Positions 44,054 to 52,919 of a stretch of 64,000 bases of DNA are shown here, piece by piece. Position numbers and translations under genes: made by a program. The notes under the pieces were generated by a model. The model was not told the origin of the DNA and made no database searches. It saw nothing but the letters and a program-made list of their open reading frames with translations. Numbering within the stretch: position 1 is the stretch's first letter; every line of letters begins with the position of its first letter. This DNA comes from Palsa-1447 sp964509885 (lineage in GTDB: Bacteria > Verrucomicrobiota > Verrucomicrobiia > Opitutales > Opitutaceae), in the NCBI GenBank assembly GCA_964509885.1, contig CAZDZL010000010.1, forward strand, positions 15,317 to 79,316, written 5' to 3'.

Positions 44054-45187
44054 TCAGACGGGGGCCGAGTGCAGAATCCCAAGGAAAGCGCTGGCGCCCA
44101 GATCCAGCTCCCTTTCGCCGATGAATTCATCCCTGGTGTGCGCCTGGTGGATGCTGCCCGGGCCAAAGGCCACCGCGGGGATCCCGTGCGCGCTGAAGAC
44201 GTTGGCGTCGCAGAACCAGTCGGCGGTCGCCCACCCGCTCCCTGCCCGGCGAACCCGCCTCGCCCACTCCCCCGCCCGGTCCGCGACAAACGAGGGGCGG
44301 TTGCAGACAATTTCCATGCTGGCCGAGCGGGCATGCGCCGAGATCGCCGCGCGCAGCCTCTTGAGGACGGCGTCCCCCGTGCACGAAGGGTGGGTGCGGA
44401 AATCCAGGCCAATCGTGCATTTGTCCGGCACGATGTTCAGTTCGCCGCCCCCGGCGATGTTTCCCAGGTTGACGGTTGCCCGGCCCAGGACCGGGTGCTC
44501 GCTCGAGGCCAGCCACCGGGACATGCCGCCGCGGATCTCCGAGATGAGCGGCATGAGCCCGTAGATGGCGTTCACGCCCCTCTGGGGGGCGGACCCATGG
44601 GCGGCGCGCCCCACGAGCGTGACCTTGACCCGAAGGACGCCCTTGGCCGCCGTCACCACCTTCAGGTCCGTCGGCTCCAGCGCTATCGCGAAGTCCGCCT
44701 TGAGTCCCCCCCTGCACAGGGACTCCGCGCCCAGGCTTCCCTGTTCCTCGCCGGCGGTCGCCGCCACGATCCACCTCACGCTCGTGCGCCTGCGCTCCGC
44801 CGATCGCGACCAGCGGTCCAACGCCGCAAAAAGCGCCGCGGTGGGGCCCTTCGTGTCGCAGGACCCCCTTCCGAACAACCGGCCCCCCTTGGCGGTGAGC
44901 TTGAAGGGTGGAACGGTCATCCCGCCCACGCCGACCGTGTCCAGGTGGGGGGCGAACACGACCGTCTTCGCCGGCTTCCCGACCGTGTCGAAGACGGCGA
45001 CCACGTTGGGGCGGCCCGGGCCGAGGTCCCGCGTCTCCACGTGGGCGCCGAGCTTACCCAGGTAGCGGGCCACCCAGGAACCCATGAGCGCCTCCCCCTG
45101 CCTCGTGCCGCCGGAGAAGGCGTCGGGATGAACGCTCGGGAGGGAGACCAGTTCCGAGAGAATGCTTCTCGCAGGCTTGGGATTCAA
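44054..45187 (-). CDS. M20-family metallopeptidase/deacylase
   Basis: This 377-residue cytoplasmic protein starts at a TTG (45187), the only start that keeps the usual ILSELVSLPSVHP N-terminus. Zinc ligands are visible: HLDTVG (His81, Asp83), GRGSCDTKG (Asp111), catalytic Glu147 and Glu148 in AGEEQG, EPTD (Glu171) and a final His in HQAHTRDEF. The dimerisation domain starts near GRAAHGSAPQRGVNAI. ArgE/DapE/CPG2-type enzymes remove acyl or amino-acid groups; the sequence does not decide which. It is upstream of the cupredoxin gene on the same strand, but site E and 72 bases separate them. Confidence 0.9.
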   Translation of the reverse strand: MNPKPARSILSELVSLPSVHPDAFSGGTRQGEALMGSWVARYLGKLGAHVETRDLGPGRPNVVAVFDTVGKPAKTVVFAPHLDTVGVGGMTVPPFKLTAKGGRLFGRGSCDTKGPTAALFAALDRWSRSAERRRTSVRWIVAATAGEEQGSLGAESLCRGGLKADFAIALEPTDLKVVTAAKGVLRVKVTLVGRAAHGSAPQRGVNAIYGLMPLISEIRGGMSRWLASSEHPVLGRATVNLGNIAGGGELNIVPDKCTIGLDFRTHPSCTGDAVLKRLRAAISAHARSASMEIVCNRPSFVADRAGEWARRVRRAGSGWATADWFCDANVFSAHGIPAVAFGPGSIHQAHTRDEFIGERELDLGASAFLGILHSAPV

Positions 45188-45247
45188 CGGAGTGCCACGG
45201 GGCGCGGAAGAGACTGCCTCTCGGGGACCAGACCCACCAGAAAAACC

Positions 45248-46378
45248 TTACGGGCGTGGGGCCGGACCGCCCCTGACCTTGTCCTGCAGCATGCGCGAGC
45301 GCTCGGTGTCGTCATCCGGCTCGGGATAACCGAACGACCGAAACATCTCCCCGATCGACGTCTTCGGGTCATTGGACCAGAAAATTCCGGCATCCTCGCC
45401 GTTGTAGTAGGTGTACCCCACCTTGTCCCCGTACTTGCCCTTCAGGGACGCCCCGCCGTCGAGCCCGCTTTCCCAGCCCGTGATGGCGTAGGAAAGGTCA
45501 ATCTGGTGGACCAACACCTCCCCTTCCTGGGTCGCCTGCGCATCGATCATCCCGAGCGGATTGTAGACCGCGGCGTGGTCCCTGGGCGTGGCGCTGACGA
45601 CATAGTACCTATGCTGAAGCGCGTACATCGAGGGACGCGAGGTCTGCGGCGTCTCGGACGGGAAGGCTACGATCTCGGCGCCCGCCTTCGCCAGCGCCTC
45701 CCATCCCTCCGGGTAGAAGACATCGTAGCAGATCTCGACCCCGACCTTCCCGAAGTCGCAGTTGAACACCGGGTAGCTGCTGCCCGGCGTCACGCCCCCC
45801 TCGAGGTCCGCGTACTTTAGGTCGGTGCACGGGTGCACCTTGCGGTACATTCCGGCCACATGGCCCTCGCGGTCGACCAGGACCGCCGCATTGCTGTAAC
45901 GGGCGGGCTCGCCCTCCTCCCTGAGGACGATGGGGACGATGAGGTAGCACCCATGCTTCCTCGCGCAGGCCTCGATCCGGTCGGAGATCTCGCCAAAGCG
46001 CACCGCCTGCTTCTCCAGTACCTCGGACGGCCGCGACATGAAGTACTCCACGAACACCGCGAGGTCCAGTTTCTTGCCGGGATACTTGGTCGAGGCCTGC
46101 GACTCCATCGCGTCGACGATCTCGTCCATCCGCTGGAATCGCTGCTCCAGGGTCAGCTTGAGTATCATGTCATAGCCGCTGACCTCCGTGCCGACCAGGA
46201 CCTTTCGGGGAAGCCCGTCGCGACGGGCCGCCACCGTCTCGACGACCGGCACCTGGGATACCTCCGTGGCCCCGCGGACCACACTGGGGGTCACGCCGCC
46301 AAGCCACAGCAGGAGCGCGGATGCTGCTGCGAGACCACGGGCCTGACGATTGCGTGCGAAATCAGTTCTCATGCTCAT
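45248..46378 (-). CDS. Exported carbon-nitrogen hydrolase (nitrilase superfamily)
   Basis: The protein has 376 residues; starts at 46378 and 46372 are both possible. A signal peptide is evident (ARGLAAASALLLWLGGVTPSVVRGA), which is uncommon for nitrilases. The catalytic triad is complete: Glu111 in AVFVEYF, Lys180 in YRKVHPC and Cys217 in GVEICYDVFYPEG. Family members hydrolyse nitriles or amides or transfer acyl groups. It lies 60 bases upstream of the M20 gene on the same strand; amide cleavage outside and deacylation inside would make sense together, but this is inference. It is divergent from the DapA-like gene, with site F between. Confidence 0.85.
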   Translation of the reverse strand: MSMRTDFARNRQARGLAAASALLLWLGGVTPSVVRGATEVSQVPVVETVAARRDGLPRKVLVGTEVSGYDMILKLTLEQRFQRMDEIVDAMESQASTKYPGKKLDLAVFVEYFMSRPSEVLEKQAVRFGEISDRIEACARKHGCYLIVPIVLREEGEPARYSNAAVLVDREGHVAGMYRKVHPCTDLKYADLEGGVTPGSSYPVFNCDFGKVGVEICYDVFYPEGWEALAKAGAEIVAFPSETPQTSRPSMYALQHRYYVVSATPRDHAAVYNPLGMIDAQATQEGEVLVHQIDLSYAITGWESGLDGGASLKGKYGDKVGYTYYNGEDAGIFWSNDPKTSIGEMFRSFGYPEPDDDTERSRMLQDKVRGGPAPRP

Positions 46379-46456
46379 GGATGCCTTCTTTGGGGGAAAA
46401 TGGCGTTGGCCGCGCGAAACAGTAAAGTGTCTTGCCCGGCAAGCCTAGGGAGTGTT

Positions 46457-46486
46457 TTGACTTGCGGCGGCGATTCTGAGTATCCT
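46457..46486 (+). promoter_or_regulatory. Candidate promoter overlapped by a dyad
   Basis: TTGACT at 46457-46462 and TATCCT at 46481-46486 with an 18-base spacer point towards the DapA-like gene, 83 bases downstream. Site F covers the -10 box, as expected for repression. Confidence 0.35.
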
Positions 46487-46497
46487 GTTCAGTTACT
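46480..46497 (-). promoter_or_regulatory. AGTAAC-type dyad, site F
   Basis: The minus strand reads AGTAAC-TGAACA-GGATAC, sharing the GAACA centre with site H. It lies between the divergent nitrilase-like and DapA-like genes and overlaps the candidate -10 box of the latter. Confidence 0.5.
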
Positions 46498-46569
46498 TCC
46501 GACGGTCAAATGGAATTGCCGCCGGGCCTGAACCTTTCCGCCCTCTTATAATCGACTAAACCGTTCGTC

Positions 46570-47607
46570 ATGCCATTTAGCTGCCGAGAGCACTTGTTGA
46601 GGGGACAGGCCATTCCGGCGCTGCCGCTGGCCCTCACGTCAAAGAGGAGGTGGGATGAGCGAAGCCAGACCGCCCTATTGCGGTACTACATCGAGGCGGG
46701 CGCCGGCGGCCTGGCGGTCGGCGTCCACTCGACGCAGTTCGCGATCCGCGACCCGAAAATAGCGCTCTTCGAGCCCGTCCTTGCGCTCGCCGCCGACGTG
46801 GCCCGGACATGGCCGGGGCGCAAGTCCCCGCTGTGCCTCATTGCCGGTCTCTGCGGGTTGACGAGGCAGGCCCGCCGCGAGGCCCAGCTGGCCCGGAGCC
46901 TGGGCTACCACGCGGGACTGCTCAGCCTTGGCGCCCTCGCCGGAAAATCGGAGACCGAGATCATCCGGCACTGCCGGGAGGTCTCGAAGGATATCAGCCT
47001 GGTGGGGTTCTATCTCCAGCCCGCGGCAGGGGGAATCCTCTTGAGCCGGGAATTCTGGAAGCGGTTTTGCGGCATTGAAAACGTCGTCGCGATCAAGATG
47101 GCGCCCTTCAACCGGTACCGGACGCTCGACGTCGTCCGGTCTGTCATAGAGGAGGGACGGGACGACATCGCGCTCTACACGGGCAACGACGACAACATCG
47201 TGCCCGATCTGCTCACGCCGTTCACGTTCAACGGCCGCACCCGCTTCATTGACGGAGGCCTCCTCGGCCACTGGGGAGTCTGGACGTCGTGCGCCGTCAA
47301 GTTGCTCGCCCAGGCCAAGGCCGAGCGCAAGAAGCGGCTCATAGGCCGCCGTTGGCTCGACATCGGCACCTCGGTCACCGACGCCAACGCGGCGATCTTT
47401 GACCCCGTCAACGGCTTTGCCGGCTGCATACCGGGAATCCACGAGGTCCTGCGGCGCCAGGGCCTGCTCCAGAGCATAGCCTGCCTCGACCCCGAAGAGG
47501 GGCTGTCGAGGGGGCAGTCCCAGGCGATCAGCCGCGTGACAAGTCTCTATCCCTGGATGACCGACGATGATTTCGTGGCCCGGAACCTTGCCCGGTGGCG
47601 CGCATGA
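46570..47607 (+). CDS. DapA/NAL-family Schiff-base aldolase or dehydratase
   Basis: This 345-residue cytoplasmic TIM-barrel protein begins IPALPLALTSKRRWDERSQTALLRYYIEAGAGGLAVGV, the family-typical entry. The Schiff-base Lys is Lys176 in NVVAIKMAPFNRY and the catalytic Tyr is Tyr148 in GFYLQP; the 28-residue spacing equals that of DapA (Tyr133/Lys161). Members include dihydrodipicolinate synthase, sialic-acid lyase and keto-deoxy-sugar-acid aldolases. In this setting a sugar-acid aldolase or dehydratase is more likely than lysine synthesis. The MFS gene follows after 247 bases. Confidence 0.87.
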   Translation: MPFSCREHLLRGQAIPALPLALTSKRRWDERSQTALLRYYIEAGAGGLAVGVHSTQFAIRDPKIALFEPVLALAADVARTWPGRKSPLCLIAGLCGLTRQARREAQLARSLGYHAGLLSLGALAGKSETEIIRHCREVSKDISLVGFYLQPAAGGILLSREFWKRFCGIENVVAIKMAPFNRYRTLDVVRSVIEEGRDDIALYTGNDDNIVPDLLTPFTFNGRTRFIDGGLLGHWGVWTSCAVKLLAQAKAERKKRLIGRRWLDIGTSVTDANAAIFDPVNGFAGCIPGIHEVLRRQGLLQSIACLDPEEGLSRGQSQAISRVTSLYPWMTDDDFVARNLARWRA

Positions 47608-47663
47608 CGGCGCCTCGACGTGTTCCGTGCGAGGCGGGAGCTTTCTTCTTGCCTCTGCGGTGT

Positions 47664-47681
47664 GTAAACTAGCTAGTTACT
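47664..47681 (-). promoter_or_regulatory. AGTAAC-type dyad, site G, with 12-bp palindrome
   Basis: The minus strand reads AGTAAC-TAGCTA-GTTTAC and contains AACTAGCTAGTT (47667-47678), a perfect 12-bp palindrome. It lies in the 247-base gap between the DapA-like and MFS genes; I see nothing else in that gap. Confidence 0.5.
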
Positions 47682-47854
47682 TTCGAACTTTGCCCCCGCA
47701 GGAAGCCCGTCCCCCATGGCCGCAATCCCCGTTCCGACACCGACCCATAGGCCCCCCGGGCGGCCGGATTTCGCCGGTGAGGACATGGCGCGCCAATCTC
47801 CCCATATTCTCATTTGAACGCCCCCGCGGCTGACGTCACATCCAACCCCAATCG

Positions 47855-49108
47855 ATGACACAAACCCAAAGGGAAATTAAGCGCGCGATGTACGCCACCC
47901 TGCTGGCGGCCTTCCTGGGCTGGATGTTTGACGGCCTCGAGATGGGAATATTCCCGCTCGTCGCCCGCCCGGCGCTCCAGGAGTTCCAGATGGCCACCGG
48001 GACCGTGAGCGAGCAGTTCGTCCAGCACTGGATGGGCATAATAACGGCCTCGTTCCTGATAGGCGCGGCCGTGGGAGGGCTCGCGTTTGGCTGGCTCGGC
48101 GACCGGATCGGGCGCGTGCGGGCGATGACTCTGAGCGTCCTGGTCTATTCCATCTTCACCGGATTGAAGTACTTCGCACACAGCCCGTTCGACCTCGCCT
48201 TCCTCCGGTTCATCTCGGCGCTCGGGATGGGCGGCGAGTGGTCGCTTGGCGTCGCGCTTGTGATGGAGTCGTGGCCGGAGAACAAGCGCCCCCTCATGGC
48301 CGGGCTCATAGGATTCTCCTCGAACCTGGGCTTCGCCCTGATCGCGGTCATCGGGATCTTCTTCCAGACCACGGTGCATTCCTGGCGCTGGGTCATGCTC
48401 GTGGGGTCGTCCCCGGCCCTTCTGGCGCTTGCGATTGTCTGGTTCGTGCCCGAGTCCGAGCGCTGGAAGCATTCGGTCAGGACCGAGGGCCCGGCCAAGC
48501 CGGTGAGGGAGATATTCGGCCCGAAGCTGCTCAGGACCACACTCCTTGGAATCCTGATCGCCTCCATCCCCCTTATCGTCACGTGGGGGATCGTTCTTTG
48601 GATTCCCCTCTGGGCCGACCAGATGACCGGCGGAACCATGCCGCGCGTGAAGGCCTACAGCCTGCTCTCCATCTCGGTGGGGGCTATGACGGGCGCGCTG
48701 ATCGCCCCCCTGTTCGGCTCCAAGATTGGGCGCCGGCCCGTCTACGTCACCCTCTGCCTAGGCTCTTTCGTGAGCTGCACCCTACTCTTCACCGTCTTCC
48801 GCACCTATAGCCCCGCATTTCTGCTCGTGGCGGGGCTGGCGGGGTGCTTCACGTCGTCCTTCTACGGATGGATGCCCCAGTACCTCCCGGAGCTTTTCCC
48901 GACCCGGGTGCGCGCGACCGGCCAAGGCGTCTGCTACAATTTCGGCCGGATCCTCACGGCGATCTGCGCCTGGAAGATGGGCAGCTTCATGGCGCTTTTC
49001 GGAAACAGCTACGCGAACGCGGGCGAGACCGTCGCGTACATCTACGTCGTGGGTATCGTGGCGATCTGGTTCCTGCCCGAGACCTTCGGCAAGCCGCTTC
49101 CAACCTAG
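47855..49108 (+). CDS. Major facilitator superfamily transporter (sugar-acid type)
   Basis: This 417-residue protein has 12 hydrophobic segments. The first loop motif GWLGDRIGRVRAMTLS (residues 78-93) and its repeat FGSKIGRRPVYVTLC in the second half are MFS signatures. GWMFDGLEMGIF in helix 1 and YLPELFPTRVRATGQGVCYNFGR near the end point to the sialate/aromatic-acid:H+ and sugar:H+ symporter groups. No ribosome site is obvious before the ATG. Its position after a DapA-like gene suggests import of the acid that this enzyme metabolises. Confidence 0.9.
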   Translation: MTQTQREIKRAMYATLLAAFLGWMFDGLEMGIFPLVARPALQEFQMATGTVSEQFVQHWMGIITASFLIGAAVGGLAFGWLGDRIGRVRAMTLSVLVYSIFTGLKYFAHSPFDLAFLRFISALGMGGEWSLGVALVMESWPENKRPLMAGLIGFSSNLGFALIAVIGIFFQTTVHSWRWVMLVGSSPALLALAIVWFVPESERWKHSVRTEGPAKPVREIFGPKLLRTTLLGILIASIPLIVTWGIVLWIPLWADQMTGGTMPRVKAYSLLSISVGAMTGALIAPLFGSKIGRRPVYVTLCLGSFVSCTLLFTVFRTYSPAFLLVAGLAGCFTSSFYGWMPQYLPELFPTRVRATGQGVCYNFGRILTAICAWKMGSFMALFGNSYANAGETVAYIYVVGIVAIWFLPETFGKPLPT

Positions 49109-49121
49109 CGGCACCGGCGCC

Positions 49122-50033
49122 CTAGCGCCCCGAGGAGTTCACGACGCCCTGGGTGCGCTTCCACGCGACGGGCGCGGTGCCCGTGATGCGCTTGAAGGCG
49201 CGGCTGAACGTGAAGGGATCCGAGAAGCCGAGGCCAAGGCCGACCGATTTGACGCTCGAGTCGGGCTCGCGGAGCATGCGCTGGGCGAGCTCGATCCGCT
49301 CGGCCTTGATGAAGCGCCCGAGGGATATGCCGGTCTGGGAATGGTAAAGTGACGTCAGGTAGTTGGGCGACATGTGGACCGCCTTCGCCACGTCCGCCAG
49401 GGCCAGCGGCTGGCCGGAATGGATCCGTACAAAATCCGTGATCTTGCGCGCCAGCTCCGCGCGGGCGTCATAGGGGGTCTCCCCACCCTTCAGGATCTGC
49501 CTGTACAGCTCCACCGCGACCGACAACATCGCCTCGCGAAGCGCCTCCACGGACGGGCTTCTGTGGATGGAGCCGGCCGCAATCTCGCGGAGCACGTCGA
49601 TGCGCTCCTTTCCGTAGGTGCTGAGCGAGGTCAGCCGTATGACGTACTCGACATCGTACCCCTTCTTGGCCGTGTACCGGCGCACATGCAGCATCGGGTC
49701 GACGTCATTGAGGACCCACCATGCCAGGCGGTAGCCGACATTGCTCTTGAAGACCGTCTCCGCGTGGTGGACGCCGCTCGCCAGCACAACGACGTCACCG
49801 GGCTCGAGCTCCGATGTCTGGTGCTTGAAGCTCAGGCAGCACCGGCCTGTGAGCAGCTGGCAGTACTCATGGTGCGGGTGCATGTCGTTCTCATGGTAGA
49901 GCAACTGGCTGAAGCGGGCGCGCCTGCGCATGGCACAGGGGCTACCGCCCTCCCACGCACCCATCAGTCGCGACGCATCGAGCCGCGCAAGGCCGGAAAC
50001 CAGCTCCTGTCCTAGGAAATCAGCCAGCGACAT
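49122..50033 (-). CDS. AraC-family transcriptional regulator
   Basis: The protein has 303 residues from the ATG at 50033; a TTG at 50045 is an alternative. The N-terminal part is a cupin sensor (ENDMHPHHEYCQLLTGRCCLSF, GDVVVLASGVHHAETVF). The C-terminal part has two helix-turn-helix units (LALADVAKAVHMSPNYLTSLYHSQTGISLGRFI and SSVKSVGLGLGFSDPFTFSRAFKRITGTAPVAWKR). It lies 50 bases downstream of the symporter on the same strand and is the last gene of a possible operon with the deacetylases, so it is a likely regulator of that unit. Confidence 0.9.
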   Translation of the reverse strand: MSLADFLGQELVSGLARLDASRLMGAWEGGSPCAMRRRARFSQLLYHENDMHPHHEYCQLLTGRCCLSFKHQTSELEPGDVVVLASGVHHAETVFKSNVGYRLAWWVLNDVDPMLHVRRYTAKKGYDVEYVIRLTSLSTYGKERIDVLREIAAGSIHRSPSVEALREAMLSVAVELYRQILKGGETPYDARAELARKITDFVRIHSGQPLALADVAKAVHMSPNYLTSLYHSQTGISLGRFIKAERIELAQRMLREPDSSVKSVGLGLGFSDPFTFSRAFKRITGTAPVAWKRTQGVVNSSGR

Positions 50034-50095
50034 GTCTCCATTCAAGAGGTTGCCGCCAATAAAGCAACACCCTGGCGGGTGGCCGGATCCGGGGT

Positions 50096-51973
50096 TCAGG
50101 AAGCCGTGCTGGACTGCTCATTTTCTTGAGCCGGAACGACAACGTCGTCCTCGAGCTTGTCGTACCAGTTGAACTTAAGGAACGTGATGGTGACCGCAAA
50201 AACCGCGAAGCTGGGCCAGAAGTAGTGCCAGTTTCTCGTCACAATGTAGATCGGGGTTGTGAAGATGCTCAGCTGCCAGACGATGCCCACGACGATGTTC
50301 ACCCAGTTGCGCGCGCAGTCCCGGTTCGGCTGGAAGCTCGGGTCGCTCTTGATGACCAGGTCGCGTATCCTGTCCCAGGCACCCCAGGGCCTGACATTCT
50401 TGTAGAACTTGATAAGCGTGGCGTCGTCCTCCGGCTTGGTGCACAGCGTGCCGATGATGCTGCTGACTGCCGAGACCGTGAAGATCGCCGGGAAGGTGTA
50501 GAGCATGTTGACGTTCTCGCCGAATATCCTGCGGGCAAAGACCGGGACTATCATCGCGCTTCCGATCCCCGACACCATGCCCCAGAAGTAGCCGTAGCCG
50601 TTGAAGCGCCACCAGTACCACTTGAGGACGTTCGCAACCACGAAGCCGCTGTAGAGCGCACCGACAAGCCACATCATCACGTCCGTGATGCGGGTCGTCA
50701 TCAGGCCTAGCGCAATCCCCATCGCTAGGACGACGAACGAGGCAACGCGGGAGAGGTTCACCGCGGAGCGCCCGGAGACGCCGGGGTCGATGAAGCGCTT
50801 GTAGATGTCGTTGACCAGGTAGGCGGGAGCGGCGTTCAGGGTGGCTGCGAAGTTTGACATGAACGCCGCCATGAACCCGGCCAGCACGATTCCCAGCAGC
50901 CCCACGGGCACGTACCGGCTCAGGACCATCGGAAGGATCTTCTCGAAGTCCGGCGTCTCCATGGAACGCAGCTCGGGCATGCAGAAGCCGAGCGCCAGGA
51001 CGACAATGCCGGTGCCCATCAGGTACGCGGGAAACCACATGACGAGGTTGACCATGGCGCTCATGAGGCACGCCTCCCTCGGGGTCTTCGTCGCAAGGAT
51101 CCTCTGCATGTCGTAGTTCGGCGCCGGGCCCGCCAGGCTGGCGAGCACGCCCTTCAGGGTCATGAACAGGAAGATGATCATGAAGAACTCGTTGCCGTCG
51201 TGCTGTATCGTCTTGTTCGCCGAGTCCATGATCCCGGTCCAGTCCAAGCCGAGCCTCCACCCAAAGAAGGGATTCATCCACCCGGGGGGAATCGAGCTCT
51301 GGATCATCGCGGGCGAAACCCTCCACATGGCGATCGCGCCGATCGACACCGCGCTGATGACCAGGATTGTGTACTGGGTCACCTCGGTGATGACGACGCT
51401 GACCATCCCCCCCTTGATCGCGTAGAGGGAGGTGACGCCCATGATCAGGACGGCGTAGATGTTCTCGTCGCTCAGCAGGCCCGTGGAGTTCCCCGTGAAA
51501 TGCCAGGGCAGCATGACGACAAGGAACTTGCCAATTCCCTTGAAGCAGTAGGCCAGTAGACCGACGACGTTCACGAGGGCAAACAGGACGACGCTCAGGT
51601 GCGCGAGGTTGGCCCCCGTGGCCTTGCCGAAGCGGGTCTGGATCCACTCGGCGCCCGTCATGACGTTTGAGCGGCGCGTCCAGGCGCTCATGTAGACCAT
51701 GAGGAAGATCTGGTTGAACACGGGCCACACGAACGGGAGCCACATGCCCTTCACGCCGTAGATGAAGAGGATGTACGTGAGCCACATCGTGCCGCTGACG
51801 TCGAACATCCCCGACGCGTTCGAGATGCCGAGCAGGTACCAAGGGAGCGAGCGGCCCCCCAGGAAGTAGGAGCCCATGTTCTTGGCTCCCCGCCGCGACA
51901 CCAGGAGGCCCAGGGTTATCATGGCCGCGAAATAAACGACGACGATCGCGATGTCTATCGTGTGGAGTTTCAT
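50096..51973 (-). CDS. Sodium:solute symporter (SSS family), copy 2
   Basis: The protein has 625 residues. It parallels the symporter at 8789-10660 almost without gaps: KLHTIDIAIVVVYFAAMITLGLLVSRRG, GSYFLGGRSLPWYLLGIS, GAEWIQTRFGKATGANLAHLS, SLAGPAPNYDMQRILATKTPREACLMS and FDVSGTMWLTYILFIYG. At least 13 hydrophobic stretches are present. Differences cluster in the C-terminal third, where substrate or partner specificity may have changed. Two such close paralogues 40 kb apart suggest two related sugars are imported. The deacetylase genes lie upstream on the same strand. Confidence 0.9.
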   Translation of the reverse strand: MKLHTIDIAIVVVYFAAMITLGLLVSRRGAKNMGSYFLGGRSLPWYLLGISNASGMFDVSGTMWLTYILFIYGVKGMWLPFVWPVFNQIFLMVYMSAWTRRSNVMTGAEWIQTRFGKATGANLAHLSVVLFALVNVVGLLAYCFKGIGKFLVVMLPWHFTGNSTGLLSDENIYAVLIMGVTSLYAIKGGMVSVVITEVTQYTILVISAVSIGAIAMWRVSPAMIQSSIPPGWMNPFFGWRLGLDWTGIMDSANKTIQHDGNEFFMIIFLFMTLKGVLASLAGPAPNYDMQRILATKTPREACLMSAMVNLVMWFPAYLMGTGIVVLALGFCMPELRSMETPDFEKILPMVLSRYVPVGLLGIVLAGFMAAFMSNFAATLNAAPAYLVNDIYKRFIDPGVSGRSAVNLSRVASFVVLAMGIALGLMTTRITDVMMWLVGALYSGFVVANVLKWYWWRFNGYGYFWGMVSGIGSAMIVPVFARRIFGENVNMLYTFPAIFTVSAVSSIIGTLCTKPEDDATLIKFYKNVRPWGAWDRIRDLVIKSDPSFQPNRDCARNWVNIVVGIVWQLSIFTTPIYIVTRNWHYFWPSFAVFAVTITFLKFNWYDKLEDDVVVPAQENEQSSTAS

Positions 51974-52090
51974 GTCGCTTCGCGAATGCCCTCCCCGGTC
52001 GACGGCGAAATTGTCCTGCGTTCACGGACCGCCTTATTACGGAGGGGGTTCTGGGGTGGGGAGAAAGCCATGTCGAGGGGTCCTTGGGGC

Positions 52091-52867
52091 TCAGCGAACG
52101 CGGGCCTTGGCGGGAGGGTGTCTCACCGTGGCGCCCACATGGCGGCCCACGGCCGTCACGGTGTCCACCCAAATGTCCGGGCGCCGCCCGAAATGCGAGC
52201 AGAGGTCGCGCAGCGCGCTCGCCGAGGTCGTCTGCCTCGCGCGCACGTCGCCCACCTCGTGGCCCATGAGAATAAGCCAGCACCCGTCGGCCACCGCGGC
52301 GTCGAGCGTCTCCCGCAGCTCCCCGTACGCCTTGTTGTCAAACTTGATGGAGGGGACCTGCGCGAGGTCGCAGATCAAGGGGTTCGCGTAGGTCTCGCTG
52401 AAACCGGCCTGGCCGACGGTGAAGAGCTTCGCCACCAGGGGAACGTAGCTCTTCAGGCGGGTTCCCCGGCCGACGAAGTTCTGGCCGCAGCAGTAGGCGT
52501 AGCTGGTGGGCTCGACGCCCAGGGCCACGCGCAGCAGCCTGTTCGCCGCCCGCAGCTCCCTCTCCATGCGGGCCAGGGTGTAGCGCTCCAGCATCGTCTC
52601 CTGGGTCTGCCAGTCAAAGTTGCCCGTGCACGGGTGGTTTAGGCTATGGTTGCCGATCTCGTGCCCGTTGGCCGCGGCCCTGCGCCACTTCGAGAGGCGA
52701 GCCCCCATGTTCCTCGGCAGGACATAGAAGGTGCCCTTGATCCCGAAGCGGTCCAGGATCGGAACCCCCACATCTACCTGCGAGGGCCTCGCGTCGTCCC
52801 ATGTCAGGCTGACCGCGGCGCGCTTTCCCTCGGGCCAGCAGAACGTCCTGGGTCTGGATTCTTTCAC
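52091..52867 (-). CDS. Polysaccharide deacetylase-like (NodB fold) protein, tandem copy B
   Basis: This 258-residue protein starts at a GTG (52867) and has no signal peptide. Motif 1 of the NodB fold is LTWDDARPS (Asp24, Asp25), motif 2 is HEIGNHSLNHP (metal ligands His74 and His78), and LILMGHEVGD holds the late His. The metal site is complete. The repeated LTWDD and NHP forms differ from classical TFDDG and HTxxHP. Cytoplasmic NodB-like proteins often deacetylate small N-acetylated sugars rather than polymers. Its neighbour 52 bases upstream is a tandem paralogue. Confidence 0.83.
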   Translation of the reverse strand: MKESRPRTFCWPEGKRAAVSLTWDDARPSQVDVGVPILDRFGIKGTFYVLPRNMGARLSKWRRAAANGHEIGNHSLNHPCTGNFDWQTQETMLERYTLARMERELRAANRLLRVALGVEPTSYAYCCGQNFVGRGTRLKSYVPLVAKLFTVGQAGFSETYANPLICDLAQVPSIKFDNKAYGELRETLDAAVADGCWLILMGHEVGDVRARQTTSASALRDLCSHFGRRPDIWVDTVTAVGRHVGATVRHPPAKARVR

Positions 52868-52919
52868 GTTGCCTGCGGTAAAAGGGGAAGGGATGGCAGG
52901 GGCTGCAAGGCGGGCTTCG

